Source: Phyllostachys edulis (lineage: Eukaryota; Streptophyta; Magnoliopsida; Poales; Poaceae). From it: 64,000 nucleotides of DNA. This document shows, in pieces, positions 23,186 through 33,438 of this stretch (positions are counted from its first letter, which is position 1; every line of letters begins with the position of its first letter). Below the pieces are notes generated by a model that searched no databases, was not told the DNA's origin, and saw only the letters and a list, made by a program, of their open reading frames with translations. Both the position numbers and the translations under genes were made by a program. Location: the NCBI GenBank assembly GCA_036346405.1, contig CM070562.1, positions 103,130,999 to 103,194,998 of the forward strand, given 5' to 3'.

Positions 23186-24076
23186 ATGAAGGGAGGGAGG
23201 GGGAGCAATGGCGTGGCCACCGACCTCCTCGTCTGCTTCCCGTCGCGGGCGCACCTGGCCCTGATGCCGTCCAAGGCCATCTGCAGCCCGTCGCGGCCGT
23301 CCTGCTCCGAGCCAGTCAAGCGCCGGCACAGCACGAGCCGGGCCGGGCCGCCGCCGTCCAGCGCGCTCTTCAAGGCGGCCAGCAGGAACCCGAGCCGCCG
23401 CGCCGTGCATGTTCCCGTGGACGACGAACCTTCGTCGCCGAAGGTGACGTGCGCGGGGCAGATCAAGGCCCGGCCGGCCAGGCCCAAGGGCCCCGGCAGC
23501 GACGGCGGGAAGCCCAAGAAGGCGACGTGGCTGCAGGCGCTCGGGATCAAGAAGGACGCCCTGCCGTTCCTCAACGCCCTGCATGACGCCTTTCGGCTCA
23601 AGGTCGCCGGCTGCTTCGGCAACTTCCCCGGCGCCGTGGGGTACACTTCCGGGGAGGACGACGAGGAGGAGGAGGTGAATGAGGGGAAGGAAACAGAGCA
23701 CGGCGCCGCATTGGCCAGGTGGTTCATGGTGCTGGAGGAAGGCAAGAAGGTTTCCAGAAAGAAGCAGGAACAAGAACCGCGGGAGGAGGAGCAGGACACG
23801 GAGGGAGACGCGGCACCGCCGGCGAACGCGCTGATGCTGATGCGGTGCCGGTCGGCGCCGGCAAAGGGGTTGGCAAGGAGGTTAGGAGGAGAGGCAGAGG
23901 AGAATGAGGAAGTGAAGAGCGCCAAGAAGGACAAGGAGGAGGAGAAGGAGAAGGAGAGGCTGGTGCTCATGAGCTACGCGCCCGACTTCTTCAAGGTATC
24001 TGTCGACATCGCCAAGGAGACATGGATCGTCGGCGGCGACGACGCGATCTTGCGCTGCCGGAGCTGGAAGAGTTGA
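23186..24076 (+). CDS. Intronless plant-specific protein of unknown function, 296 aa
   Basis: The first true ATG is at 23186; the GTG just before it is not a plausible plant start. The protein is basic at the N-terminus and has conserved blocks. Residues ~14-38 read LLVCFPSRAHLALMP then ICSPSRP, residues ~86-94 read KVTCAGQIK, and ~118-139 hold a W-L-x-A-L-G-x-K-K-D segment. An acidic run of Asp and Glu comes next (~156-170), then LMLMRCRSAPAKG (~218-230), a charged Lys/Glu stretch and a hydrophobic C-terminal block. No signal peptide or membrane segment is seen. The combination is typical of a land-plant family of unknown function. I recall relatives being labelled syringolide-induced 14-1-1-like but cannot verify it. 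Third-position GC is high, as in many grass genes. Coding status is convincing; function is not inferred. Confidence 0.82.
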   Translation: MKGGRGSNGVATDLLVCFPSRAHLALMPSKAICSPSRPSCSEPVKRRHSTSRAGPPPSSALFKAASRNPSRRAVHVPVDDEPSSPKVTCAGQIKARPARPKGPGSDGGKPKKATWLQALGIKKDALPFLNALHDAFRLKVAGCFGNFPGAVGYTSGEDDEEEEVNEGKETEHGAALARWFMVLEEGKKVSRKKQEQEPREEEQDTEGDAAPPANALMLMRCRSAPAKGLARRLGGEAEENEEVKSAKKDKEEEKEKERLVLMSYAPDFFKVSVDIAKETWIVGGDDAILRCRSWKS

Positions 24077-25841
24077 TGTCAAGATCGTTTTGTGAGCAAT
24101 GTATGGGTATTTTAAACTTTTTACTACTTGCTTGCCCCCGCCCCCGCCCCCTTTTCCCCTTGAGAATTACTGTTATTTACATATGGCTCGTGTAAAGGAT
24201 TCGATCAGCATGCGGCAGATTGGTTTTGAGAAGGGCATCATGTAATCATGTTGGTCTCTCTGCAAAACAAGTTTCTGCTCTGTAAATAGTGCTGCAGTAT
24301 CCCTTACTAGATGTAACCAAGGTACACATGGTGAATAGTGCTTTGCTTGTGATATGTAACGAGTAATATTATATATGGTGGGATGTATAGCTCCCTTTCC
24401 TACTGCAATTTCTCTTCGGATTTGAGATAAAATTATCTAGTGCTTTAGCCTTGGTTATGATTGATTGGATTCTCTATGATGAACTTTTCAGAATATCTCG
24501 TTTTGTTTGTGTAAACTCAGAATAATAATTTGCTGGCATGGCTTACCTCTGCTCAGCTCGTATTAGCTGTGAGAAAAGGCAGGATTTTTTTTGTGTTATG
24601 AACACCGGGTGTCTGATTTAGCTGCAATTTACCTTTTTTTTACGAATAACTCTTTGTATTGTCGGAAAAGGCCATGTTCTAACAAGAACTGTATTTATGT
24701 ATGCCCAACTGCAATCGCTGTCACAATTATTATATGATGGACCTAAAAGGCAAGGTAGGTTGATTAAAAGCTGATTTTGGTGTGAACTCCAATTTTATTG
24801 ATTTTTTTGTTCATTTTCACGTCATTACTTTTGTGTCACTGCTTATTAGCTTCTGGACTCCTCATTTGCTTTATAACGTGTAAATTTTGTTTAGCGCAGA
24901 TCAGAATATTTTTGTTTTTCTAAGTTTAAAAGCTTAGTGAAAGCTAACATAACCTTTGCAATTGTAGTGAAACCAAAATTTTAGTGATCAGTTTGCCACT
25001 TATGTTGTTGAAAAAAAAACGATGAAAAGATGATAGTCAACACAAATAAGCATTTGTGGATTTTCATAGGCCAAATTTAACTTCTAATAAAATTTGAATT
25101 TTCAGTAGTCTTGTTTCGTAAATAAATTCATTTAGTTCTTATAAACTAACTCTGTTCACAGGAATGGTACTTCTAGAGCTCACATTTTACTTTCACCAGC
25201 AACTTGCATTAACCTTCCTCAACTGCACCATATACCTATCATGCTCTACTATAACAGATTCTGCTCTAACCTAAAAATACAAACCCAGTCTCAATGCCAC
25301 TTGCAAGTTGCAACAACAGCAAAACTACACAATGTCAGGCAAGAACTTGAAATCACGGCCATTGTGTCAAATTAGATAATCAAACCAAAAACACTACTTG
25401 AAAACACCAAATTAGAACTTGAAATCACGGCCAAATGCGCCAAAAACTCGCATCGGAACCTTGGGAGCAATAGAACTTGTTCCATATGTTCAGATATGCA
25501 GGCCATTGTGTCAAATTAGATAATCAAACCTTTGCATCTTGAATTGCTAGATGAAATCTAAGAGAGCAGTTCAACTCTACTACAGTCTTTTAAAAAAACA
25601 CTACTACACACACCATCAATAGCATACAGCCTGTAGTCCAGTCAGTCACACAGGACACAACATTGATGTATGCATGTTCTCCACAATTTGGTACAGGAAT
25701 GAAGTCTTTTGTTATAATTTCATCAAAAGGGGGCCTAGCTCAAATGGATAGTCACTTATTTTCTGTTTGCAATGAACATTCATTTTAGAGTACAGTCTTT
25801 CTGTTTGTTCTGTTTGAGAGGCAAACATAAATCTGCTCAAT
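24077..25841. other. 3' flank of the 23186 gene and AT-rich spacer
   Basis: The first few hundred bases are probably 3' UTR with AT-rich polyadenylation-like sequence (AATAATATTATA near 24362, AATAATAATTTG near 24521). Further on, a 30 bp stretch beginning GGCCATTGTGTCAAATTAG occurs at 25357-25386 and at 25501-25530, and AGAACTTGAAATCACGGCC at 25342-25360 and 25414-25432, giving an interleaved local duplication. No gene is seen. Confidence 0.5.
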
Positions 25842-25846
25842 GAAAT

Positions 25847-26326
25847 TGTCAGGGACGAGCGTTGGGAGCGGAGGCGAAAGGGAAGAATCAACTTAGGCGG
25901 ATGAGGATTGCGTCGGGACGCCGTGGCGGGCGGCGTGGATGAACAGTGCGATGAACAGTACCACGATGAACATGCACGTGTGATGAACAGTAGCACAGCA
26001 GGGTTTTGGCGCAAGGGAGATTGGGGAATAACCCAATCTTTTGCTGATTTTCTATTAACCTCTTATCTCCTATATATAGGAGTACAATCTGATTACAAAT
26101 AGGACTCTTATCCTTCCTTAACTAGAACTCTTTCCTAAAGGATATCTTTCCTAATTTAAAGGGATACAAACTGACTTGAAAAGTATTATCTTTCCTAATG
26201 CAATAATGACTAACTTGGAAGGTATTATCCTTCCTAATGCAAACTTCCATAATGAGACTTTCCTATAGTAAACTTGCCTAATTGCAACTTCCTAATTTGA
26301 GGATTCCTAAACTGCCGCACATGACA
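25847..26326 (-). repeat. Gypsy 3' LTR (element orientation)
   Basis: This 480 bp LTR is nearly identical to 27211-27677. It contains GATGAACAGT repeats and a TATATATAGGAG box. Confidence 0.92.
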
Positions 26327-26750
26327 TCTCTCCCTCCGTTGACAAACAGCTCGTCCTCGAGCTGAAAAGAGGGATAAGACGCCCGAAATGCGATAATATT
26401 TTCCTATGACGTATCAGTGACGTGAAGTCCTTCCCATTGAACCAGAATTTGCCGCTTATCTCGAGACAAAGTGAGCACGGATCCTTGTGGCGGCGTGGGA
26501 ATAACTTGCCATGAAGGAGGCGGCAATGGCGGTGGATCTTGAGGAGGAGGTCGTCATACTTCTTCAAGAGATTCACGTGAAAAACATCTTGTAAACGTGC
26601 CGAGTTGGGCAAGTCCAAGCGGTACGGGACCTTATTAATCATGGAGATGACACGATAGGGCCAAAAGCCGTCCTTCTTCTTGACCAAAAGCATAGGCGCG
26701 GGAAAGGCAGAGCTGTTGCGTTGGATCATGCCCTGTGCCAACATGGCAGT
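26327..26750 (-). pseudogene. Gypsy pol remnant: RT start fused to C-terminal region
   Basis: On the minus strand the reading holds the reverse transcriptase N-terminal motif (Q-G-M-I-Q-x-S-SAF-PMLLVKKKDG). It passes directly, at about 26666, into the pol C-terminal motif PYRVISMINKVPYRLDLP followed by LQDVFHVNLLKKY. In full elements the rest of reverse transcriptase, RNase H and integrase lie between these blocks, so a deletion of more than 2 kb is inferred at this point. Confidence 0.8.
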
Positions 26751-27175
26751 GCATTGACACTCCAGTTGTCCTTTTGCAGTGGGTATCTATAGGGCTGAAC
26801 CACCACCGCGCTGGTGCCCGACATGAGGTGGATGCGGTGGTCATGATCATGCGGCGATGGAAGCCCATGTGGGTCGTCGAAGACCGGCGAAAATTCCATG
26901 AGCTCCCCCGCGGCTGCTGCCGCGTGAAGGTCTTGTTGGTTGGGCAGTCGACATCGAGCCCTCATTGGGCGGTCTTGATGGCGACAACTCCCCTTGGCCC
27001 CTATCCATGCGGCGGTTTCTTCATCTTCGTCGCCCTCCTCAATGGCGGGGTGTCCCTCCATGCGCACCAAGGATACTACCTGGCGTGCTAGGATACTCGC
27101 AAGAGTTTTTGTCGTATCCTTGGCGAATTGGCGCTTCATCTGTTGGAAATCCTCGTTACCACTGTTGCTCGACAT
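26726..27175 (-). pseudogene. Gypsy gag start joined to RT motif
   Basis: ATG 27175 gives MSSNSGNEDFQQMKRQF, 20 bases after the primer site, the expected place for gag. After ~90 codons the same frame reads FDDPHGLPSPHDHDHRI and VVVQPYRYPLQKD. These precede the reverse transcriptase fingers in gypsy pol, so gag C-terminus and protease are deleted too. Confidence 0.72.
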
Positions 27176-27195
27176 GGTGGAAGGAGCAACAGTTG

Positions 27196-27207
27196 GCTCT
27201 GATACCA
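27196..27207 (-). promoter_or_regulatory. Primer-binding site of the gypsy element
   Basis: On the minus strand TGGTATCAGAGC follows three bases after the CA end of the right LTR. It is an exact match to the initiator tRNA-Met primer site. Confidence 0.9.
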
Positions 27208-27210
27208 AGA

Positions 27211-27677
27211 TGTCAGGGGACGAGCGTTGGGAGCGGAGGCGAAAGGGAAGAATCAACTCGGGCGGATGAGGATTGCGTCGGGACGCCGTGGCGGGCGGAG
27301 TGGATGAACAGTGTGATGAACAGTAACGTGTGATGAACAGTGGCACGGGCAGGGTTATGGCGCAAGGGAGATTGGGGAATAACCCAATCCTTTGCTGATT
27401 TTCTATTAACCTCTTATCTCCTATATATAGGAGTACAATCTGATTACAAATAGGACTCTTATCCTTCCTTAACTAGAACTCTTTCCTAAAGGATATCTTT
27501 CCTAATTTAAAGGGATACAAACTGACTTGGAAAGTATTTTCTTTCCTAATGCAATAATGACTAACTTGGAAGGTATTATCCTTCCTAATGCAAACTTCCC
27601 TAATGAGATTTTTCTATAGTAAACTTGCCTAATTGCAACTTCATAATTTGAGGATTCCTAAATTGCCGCACATGACA
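27211..27677 (-). repeat. Gypsy 5' LTR (element orientation)
   Basis: This 467 bp LTR starts TGTCAGGGGACGAGCG and ends CCGCACATGACA, followed by the GAAAT duplication. Confidence 0.92.
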
Positions 27678-27682
27678 GAAAT

Positions 27683-28587
27683 GCACACAAGTCTTTTGCG
27701 TATTCTAAAAAAGAAAGGCAAATTTAAATCTTCAGAAATCCTGGGTGCCGTCACTGGCGTCCCACACTCAAATAAGTTAACTAACTATGCATCGCAAGGA
27801 GCAAGTATTATGTACAGTTCCATTACTTAGTTCTCATTGTAATTGGGTGTATAGTGAACAAAAACACACACTGATTTGGTACTAACAAACTGTGCAACGG
27901 TGCGTGCGTGGTTGTTTTATCGAAAGCCTTGTCCTCTTCAGAACTTGCAGTTGATTTCTCCAGTAGCCGACAGAATAAAGAAACCTACAAAGAATAATAA
28001 AACCGTGTTATGATCAACATGCCAATGCTTTGTTCTAAACAAGATGCACAGGCAAGGGAATCTGCCAGATTTTCAAACCACTTTTGATTTCTTTATCTGT
28101 GCGTGCCCATCAAATGTTGTCCACCTAATTAGTTGAAATTAAGGTAGATAAAGACTAAAGAGTAATGAAGTTTTTTAGAACCAGCACATAGTAAATCATT
28201 AGTGTCCAAGAAGTAGTAGCAGTGACTTTGATGAAAGTCTGAAATTTATGTTAGAATATTTCTATTTCCGTATACAAACAATCTACAGTTCTACAAAATG
28301 TCTGCTCAGTGGCAAAATTGACCAACTCGGTTCAACTCAACAGCCCCATTTGGAAGATGATTTTGGTTGTTTTCCCTGTTTAAACAGTGGTTTTGAAGAG
28401 TATGAGGTATGCTTTCACAATCTATTTAGGACTTAATTTTTTGAAAGACTGATTTAGCACTATGTAAGATCAAACTTAACTACTGCATTTTTCTTCAGTA
28501 ATACGGTGAAGTCTAAGTAAGAAACTGTGACAACAGACTGACAGGTGACAAATATGAATCGTAAGAAGTAGCTGTAATTACATGACG
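27683..28587. other. 3' flank of the TTL-like gene
   Basis: AT-rich sequence without recognisable coding. The minus-strand part next to 28588 is probably the 3' UTR. I looked for a thioredoxin-like exon in both strands here and saw none. Confidence 0.5.
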
Positions 28588-31500
28588 TCACTGCTGAGAT
28601 CTGCCCCCATTCCTCTGGCTCTTGTGCTTGGCTTCGACCTCAGAAAGAGCCTTCTTCACGTCCTCATTCTCCGGGAGTTCTTGGATCAGCACCTGGTAAT
28701 CTCTCAAGGACGCTTCCCACCTCTCCAACTGACCACACAAACACACAAAAAAATAAGGACAAAATGGGATTTTTTTTCAACTCTTGCAATGCACGCGTCG
28801 TTGGTTAAAAAAAGAAAGGTCGGATAAAAAATTTCGGCACGGGAGAGTGCAGACATTTGCTGGGCAAGTAAACAGCGAACCTTGACGTTGCAATCGGCCC
28901 TCCTGAGCCGTGCCTTGCTGTACGCCGGCCGCACGGCGAGCGCGCCGTTGCAGTCCTCGATGGCCTTCTCGTACCGCTCGAGCTTCGCGTGGCACGCCGC
29001 GCGGTTGCAGAGCAGCACAGCGTTAACTGTCTCCCTGTCGAGCCCCTCCCCGTACGCGGCGCACGCCTCGGCGAACTTGGAGGCCTTGAAGAGGTCGTTG
29101 CCCCGCAGCCGCGCCGACGCCACCACCTTGGCCCTCCGGTGCACGTTCGAGATCTCCCGGTTGCTCGGGTCAAGTTGGCATGCCGTTTGCGCCGTTGCCA
29201 CTGCATCCTCAAACCTTCATATATTTACAAAACGCATGAATCGGATTAGCCATTTTGCTGCTACTTTACATTTGGAACAAAACTTTGTGCTCCAATTTGT
29301 ATGGAACAAACCTTCCTGCAGCCATGTCGACCTGAGCTCGGATCATGAGGACATAGGCATGGCCAGTGTTGCCGAAAAACTTGGTCGACTCCTCGACGCC
29401 AAACCTCGGCGCGCCGCTGAACACCGTGTCCGCCTCGTCGTGCCGTTGAAGTTTCAGCAGAGCCTCGGCTTGAAACGCCATTACCTACCAGAGTTTGCAA
29501 CGTATCAGATTGTTGAGTTACTGTTAATCGTGTAACCGTTGATGCCACTATGATATGGAGTACGCCGTGACGCTGACCTGTGGAGCGCGATCCGCGCCGT
29601 CGGAAACGGCGGCCTGCGATTCCTGCAGCACCGTGATCCAGTTCTTGAGCTTGCGCGTGTCGTTGCACTTGGCGATGCGGCTCTTGACCGACTGCGCGCG
29701 CGAAACGTCTGCGCTTATCGACTCCTTCCCCGATTGCTGCTTGAAGTGGTGAATGGCTTTGTCAGGTTCCCCTAATCTGAGGAACACGCAATGAGCCAGT
29801 GAGTGACTGAGCATCATTAATTGTAAGACGTTTATGGTGTAGTATAAACAAGCACGCGCGCTTTGCATTCCTTTGTTCACATGTTGGAAAAGATAATTGT
29901 GGTGTAAAAAAAATTGTTCTGTGGAGTAGAGTGTAGGAAAAATGAAGGTGGGCTTGTTCTCTGGCGACTTGCAGATTTAATTAGTGCAATCATTAACTTG
30001 AAAAAGAGGGAGCAAGCATGCTTGTTGAGGAAGTGATTAGCTGTTGACACCAATTATCAATGAGAAGTTCACAAAAGGCCAGAGTAGTTTAAGGAAGAAG
30101 GTTTTGCTTGACCTGATAAATCAATGATCAAACGTTTCGAAGGAGCACATGCACAACAAAAATTAAGGCATGCCTGCCCTAATCATCAAAAAGGGTTATT
30201 CCATTTCTTAGGGGAAAAGTTGGAGGTTTCTAAGGAAGAATAAGGGCATGTTTGGCGCAGCTACAGCTTTTCTGAAAAGTAGTTTCTGAGTTTTTGTGAA
30301 CTTCAATAAATGATTACCACTAGTCCTACTACAACTTCAATAGACCATTACAATTCACAAAACAAGGCCGATGGTGATGTGATGCAAAGCAGCCACTCCA
30401 TGATCTAATTCTCCAACCTATTCGTGTAGCATTAACATTTGGTTGCTAGCTACCGTGTAGTGTCTCTCGACGAAACATGCGAAGGTAAGTTGAGCAATCA
30501 ATTTGTCAAAATAAAGGAACAAAGCATCTGTTCCACAAAGTCTAAGATCATATGCGTATTAGTCAGATTCAGATTCCCCCATGACGTTACAACAACATTG
30601 AATTTTCCTTAATTTTAATAAATTAATGCCGATCGTGACGATCACGATATATTTCTGAAAAATTTACGACCCATTCACCACTTGATGACAATTATAGAAA
30701 ATTACATGCAAATAATTAGCAGGTGAAAACAAGCATGCATGTATCAATAAGCAATTAGGGAGGACGAACGATTCAATGCCCAGAGGCAATGACGGAATTA
30801 ACGTCCTACGTACCTGAGATACAACCCGCCAAGCCGGTGGTGCGCGCGGCCATAGGACGGATCGATCCGGACAGCCTCCTTGCAGTCGCCGACGGCCTCG
30901 ATGAGCCGCCCGAGCGCCGCTAGCGCGGCCGCCTTGTTGCTCCAATACGCCGGCCGACTCGGGTCCACCATGATGGCCTGGTCGTAGAGCGCCACCGCCT
31001 CCGCGTAATGCCCCTCCCGGTACTCCTCGTTGCCAATCTCCTTCAGCTTCTCGGGGTCTGTCCGGTGCGACAGCGCCCGGCACAGCTCGGTCGGCGGCGC
31101 CTTCGCCTCCTTGACAATGTTCCCCATGCCCGAGAACGCGTACCCGTTCGGCGCCTTCCGCTCGTTCGCTGCCTTCGGGTTGCGGTCCAGCGAGTTCCGC
31201 GCCGACGCGCCGGGCACACCGCCATTGAGGTTGCCGAGGTTGCGGTGCAGCATCATGTTGCCGGAGGTGGCACGCACCAGCTGCGTGGTGCCCTTGACCG
31301 TCTGGTGGTCGTGGATCATCTTGTCGAGCTCCGCTGCCATGCTGGTGTACTCTGCATCCGCCGCGGCCGGCTTCTTGGCCCAGACGTTCACCGCCTTGGT
31401 TGGCTTGCCTTTATCGCTCTCCGGCGGTGGGCCGCGGGGGCCTGCGGCTTTGTTCGGCGCCGGCAATGGCAGGACATTGGGACGGTGCACGAGGGAGGAG

Positions 31501-31691
31501 TCGTCGTGGACCCCAGCCTTCCGGTGTGCCGGGTTCGCCGGTGCGGACGCGGACGCAGCCGCGGCCTCGGCGGACGGGGGCCCGTTGATGCGGGAGAGGG
31601 AGGACATGGAGGCGGAGCGGCGGCGGCGGAACATGCCGCTGTAGATGCCGAACATCGCGCAACCGGTCGGCGGGCGGCGCGACTCCGTCAT
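28588..31691 (-). CDS. TTL-like tetratricopeptide protein lacking the thioredoxin domain, 574 aa
   Basis: Five exons on the minus strand give one continuous frame: 31691-30814, 29776-29578, 29484-29312, 29214-28881 and 28728-28588. All introns are GT-AG, with lengths 1037, 93, 97 and 152 bp. Residues 1-210 are a low-complexity region with the MFRRRR basic patch and conserved motifs such as SGNMMLHRNLGNL. From ~211 come TPR units (EIGNEEYREGHYAEAVALYD, then two more), a linker, and a second TPR block in exons 4-5 (RGNDLFKASKFAEACAAYGE onward). This order is that of the plant TTL family, scaffold proteins linked to brassinosteroid signalling and stress tolerance. Family members are usually ~680-700 aa with a C-terminal thioredoxin-like domain. 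Here the frame stops at 28590-28588, right after the last TPR linker (KHKSQRNGGRSQQ), so that domain is missing. Splicing is inferred, not observed. Confidence 0.88.
29777..30813 (-). other. Intron 1 of the TTL-like gene
   Basis: The donor is CTCAG/GTACGT and the acceptor TTCCTCAG/ATTAGG. The intron contains AGGGCATGTTTGGCGCAGCTAC near 30245, which looks like one end of a MITE, but I found no partner end. Confidence 0.75.
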
Positions 31692-32012
31692 GGCGATGGC
31701 GACGTTCGCGACCGCGCGCGGCGCTCGGCCGTTGCGTCGTGCGCGTGGTCAGGAGCAGACAAGGAAGGAGAGGAAGGAAGGGTGGTGGACGTTCCTGGGG
31801 TCCTGGTTGGCAACGAACGAACGATGGGGTTGCGAACCTGGTGGGGTGGGCTGGTGCATTCATGGTGGGAACTGCCTGGTTAGATCGAATGTCTTTGTTT
31901 TATTTAATTTGTTATTGCGTTTTGGAACTGTATTTTCGACATTGTTTCTGTGTGAAAACTGAAGCACACGCGCAATAGTTCTTTTTTGAAGAATGTCCCT
32001 CTAGTTTTAGTT
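31692..32012 (-). promoter_or_regulatory. Putative promoter and 5' UTR of the TTL-like gene
   Basis: A GC-rich leader of ~170 bp precedes the ATG on the minus strand, then AT-rich sequence. A TATA-like TTAAATAAAAC lies at about 31896-31906 (minus). A Mutator-like element begins 330 bp upstream of the start codon, so the proximal promoter is bounded by it. Confidence 0.4.
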
Positions 32013-32021
32013 TTTAGTTTT

Positions 32022-33407
32022 GGAAGAAGTCCATTCTACCCCCTCAAGTATCGACGTGCGGACACCGAACCCCTGAAAAAAAAAATCGGCCCTTTGACCC
32101 CCCTAAGTTGCAAAACCGGACAACGTGCCCCCTCCGGCTATTTCGTGCGGTGGTTTTGCCCATGTGGCGTCCGATCAGAGCGGTTTCGCCAGGTCAGCTA
32201 AGTGAGCTGGTTTCTTTGGCACTTGGATCCACTTGTAAGTGAGCCCACAGCTTCTCTCTTTTCCTCCATTGCTTCTCTCTCCATTTCTTCCTGGCGTTTT
32301 TCCCTTCTAACGCCGCCCCTCCCCAGGCTAGCCTCCGGTCGTTGTTCTTGGCCCGTCGCCAGCCCGCTGGCCCGTCGCCTCCTCTTGGCCGCGCCTCCCT
32401 AGCGCGACCGACGCCGAAAACCCACCGGCTTGTCCGACAGTCGACTCCACGCACATGGCGCGTTAGCTCCCGTTCCCGTCCGGCAGCGGCGGCACCTGCG
32501 TCGCCGATGCCGAGCTCTCCTTCCACGCGCGCATCACGAACGCGTCGTTGACGGAGACGCTCCCGTTCCGTCCGGCAGCGGCGGCACCTCGTCGCCGACG
32601 CCCGAGCTCTCGCTTCCACGCGCGCGCATCACGAAGCAGCGTCGTTGACGGAGACGCTCCCGTTCCGTCCGGCAGCGGCGGCACCTCGTCGCCGATGCCC
32701 AGCTCTCCTTCCACGCGCGCATCACGAACGCGTCATTGGCGGAGACGCGAGCCACGGTGTCCACCCCTGGCGCGGAGCTCCCGGCCTTAGCCACGAACCC
32801 CGTGAGGTGCTTCGGGTGCAAGTGGGCATGAACGCGCCGGGATCGCGAACAGACCACCTTCTTGCCGACCGTCACCGTCTTGATTCCCGTAGAAGAGTCA
32901 AAATAGGAAAGCATCGCGTTAAGGGAGCGATCGCCGATGCGATGGTGGCTACGGCCGAGGCATGGGCGCCAAGCGGCCCTCCTCGGCCTTCGGAGGAGGC
33001 CGCGGAGAGGGCTGCTGACCACGAGGCGGGGAGGCGAAGGAAAGGAGGAGGAAGAGGGGCGACAGGAGGAGCTTGCCCATGGCAGCGGGGTGTGGTTGAG
33101 AGGCGGCAAGGCGGAGGTGGCCCTAGAAGGTTGGGGATTTGGGTTGGAATGGGTCTTGCGATTGCGGCGGAGAGAGGAAGGAGAAATGGAGAGAGGAAGG
33201 AGATGAGGAAGAGAAGAAATGGAGGAAAACGCCACATCGGCTCCCTCTGGCGAAACCGCTCGACCGGACGCCACATCAAGAAAACCACCGCCTGCAAGCA
33301 ATGGGATGGGGCACATTATGCGGTTTTGCAACCGGGGTGTCAAAGGGCGGTTTTTTCAGGGTTTAGGTGTCCGCGTCGATACTTGAGGGGTAGAATGGAC
33401 TTCTTCC
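32022..33407. mobile_element. Mutator-like element with long TIRs and perfect 9 bp TSD
   Basis: The left end starts GGAAGAAGTCCATTCTACC and the right end is its inverted copy; similarity continues for more than 100 bp inward. The flanking 9-mers are identical: TTTAGTTTT at 32013-32021 and 33408-33416. Long TIRs plus a 9 bp duplication define the Mutator superfamily. No transposase is present. The GC-rich centre has coding-like character on the minus strand (a frame of 269 codons) but no family I recognise, so it is a Pack-MULE candidate with an unidentified insert. Confidence 0.92.
32460..32745. repeat. Three tandem copies of a ~95 bp GC-rich unit
   Basis: Each unit contains CTCCCGTTC-CGTCCGGCAGCG, then GCACCT-CGTCGCCGA, then CACGCGCGCATCACGAA. 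Copies start near 32465, 32555 and 32655 and differ by a few bases and a short indel. The array lies inside the Mutator-like element. Confidence 0.85.
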
Positions 33408-33438
33408 TTTAGTTTTTAGTACTACTGCAATAAGAATT

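Larger units (their letters stand above)
25847..27677 (-). mobile_element. Internally deleted gypsy retrotransposon with 5 bp TSD
   Basis: Two direct LTRs (25847-26326 and 27211-27677) start TGTCAGGG and end CACATGACA. They are flanked by an exact GAAAT duplication (25842-25846 and 27678-27682). The primer site next to the right LTR and the purine-rich CGGAGGGAGA next to the left LTR place it on the minus strand. The 884 bp interior keeps only the gag start, the first part of reverse transcriptase, and the extreme C-terminus of pol. It is structurally complete but nonautonomous, and sits between the two host genes. Confidence 0.93.

Noticed and set aside
23092..23970. 292-codon minus-strand ORF
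   Set aside because: It is antisense to the GC-rich gene at 23186-24076. It is serine-rich with no motif and is explained by GC-biased codon use on the other strand.
31008..31883. 291-codon plus-strand ORF
   Set aside because: It is antisense to exon 1 of the TTL-like gene, whose frame joins across five exons. The antisense frame has no domain.
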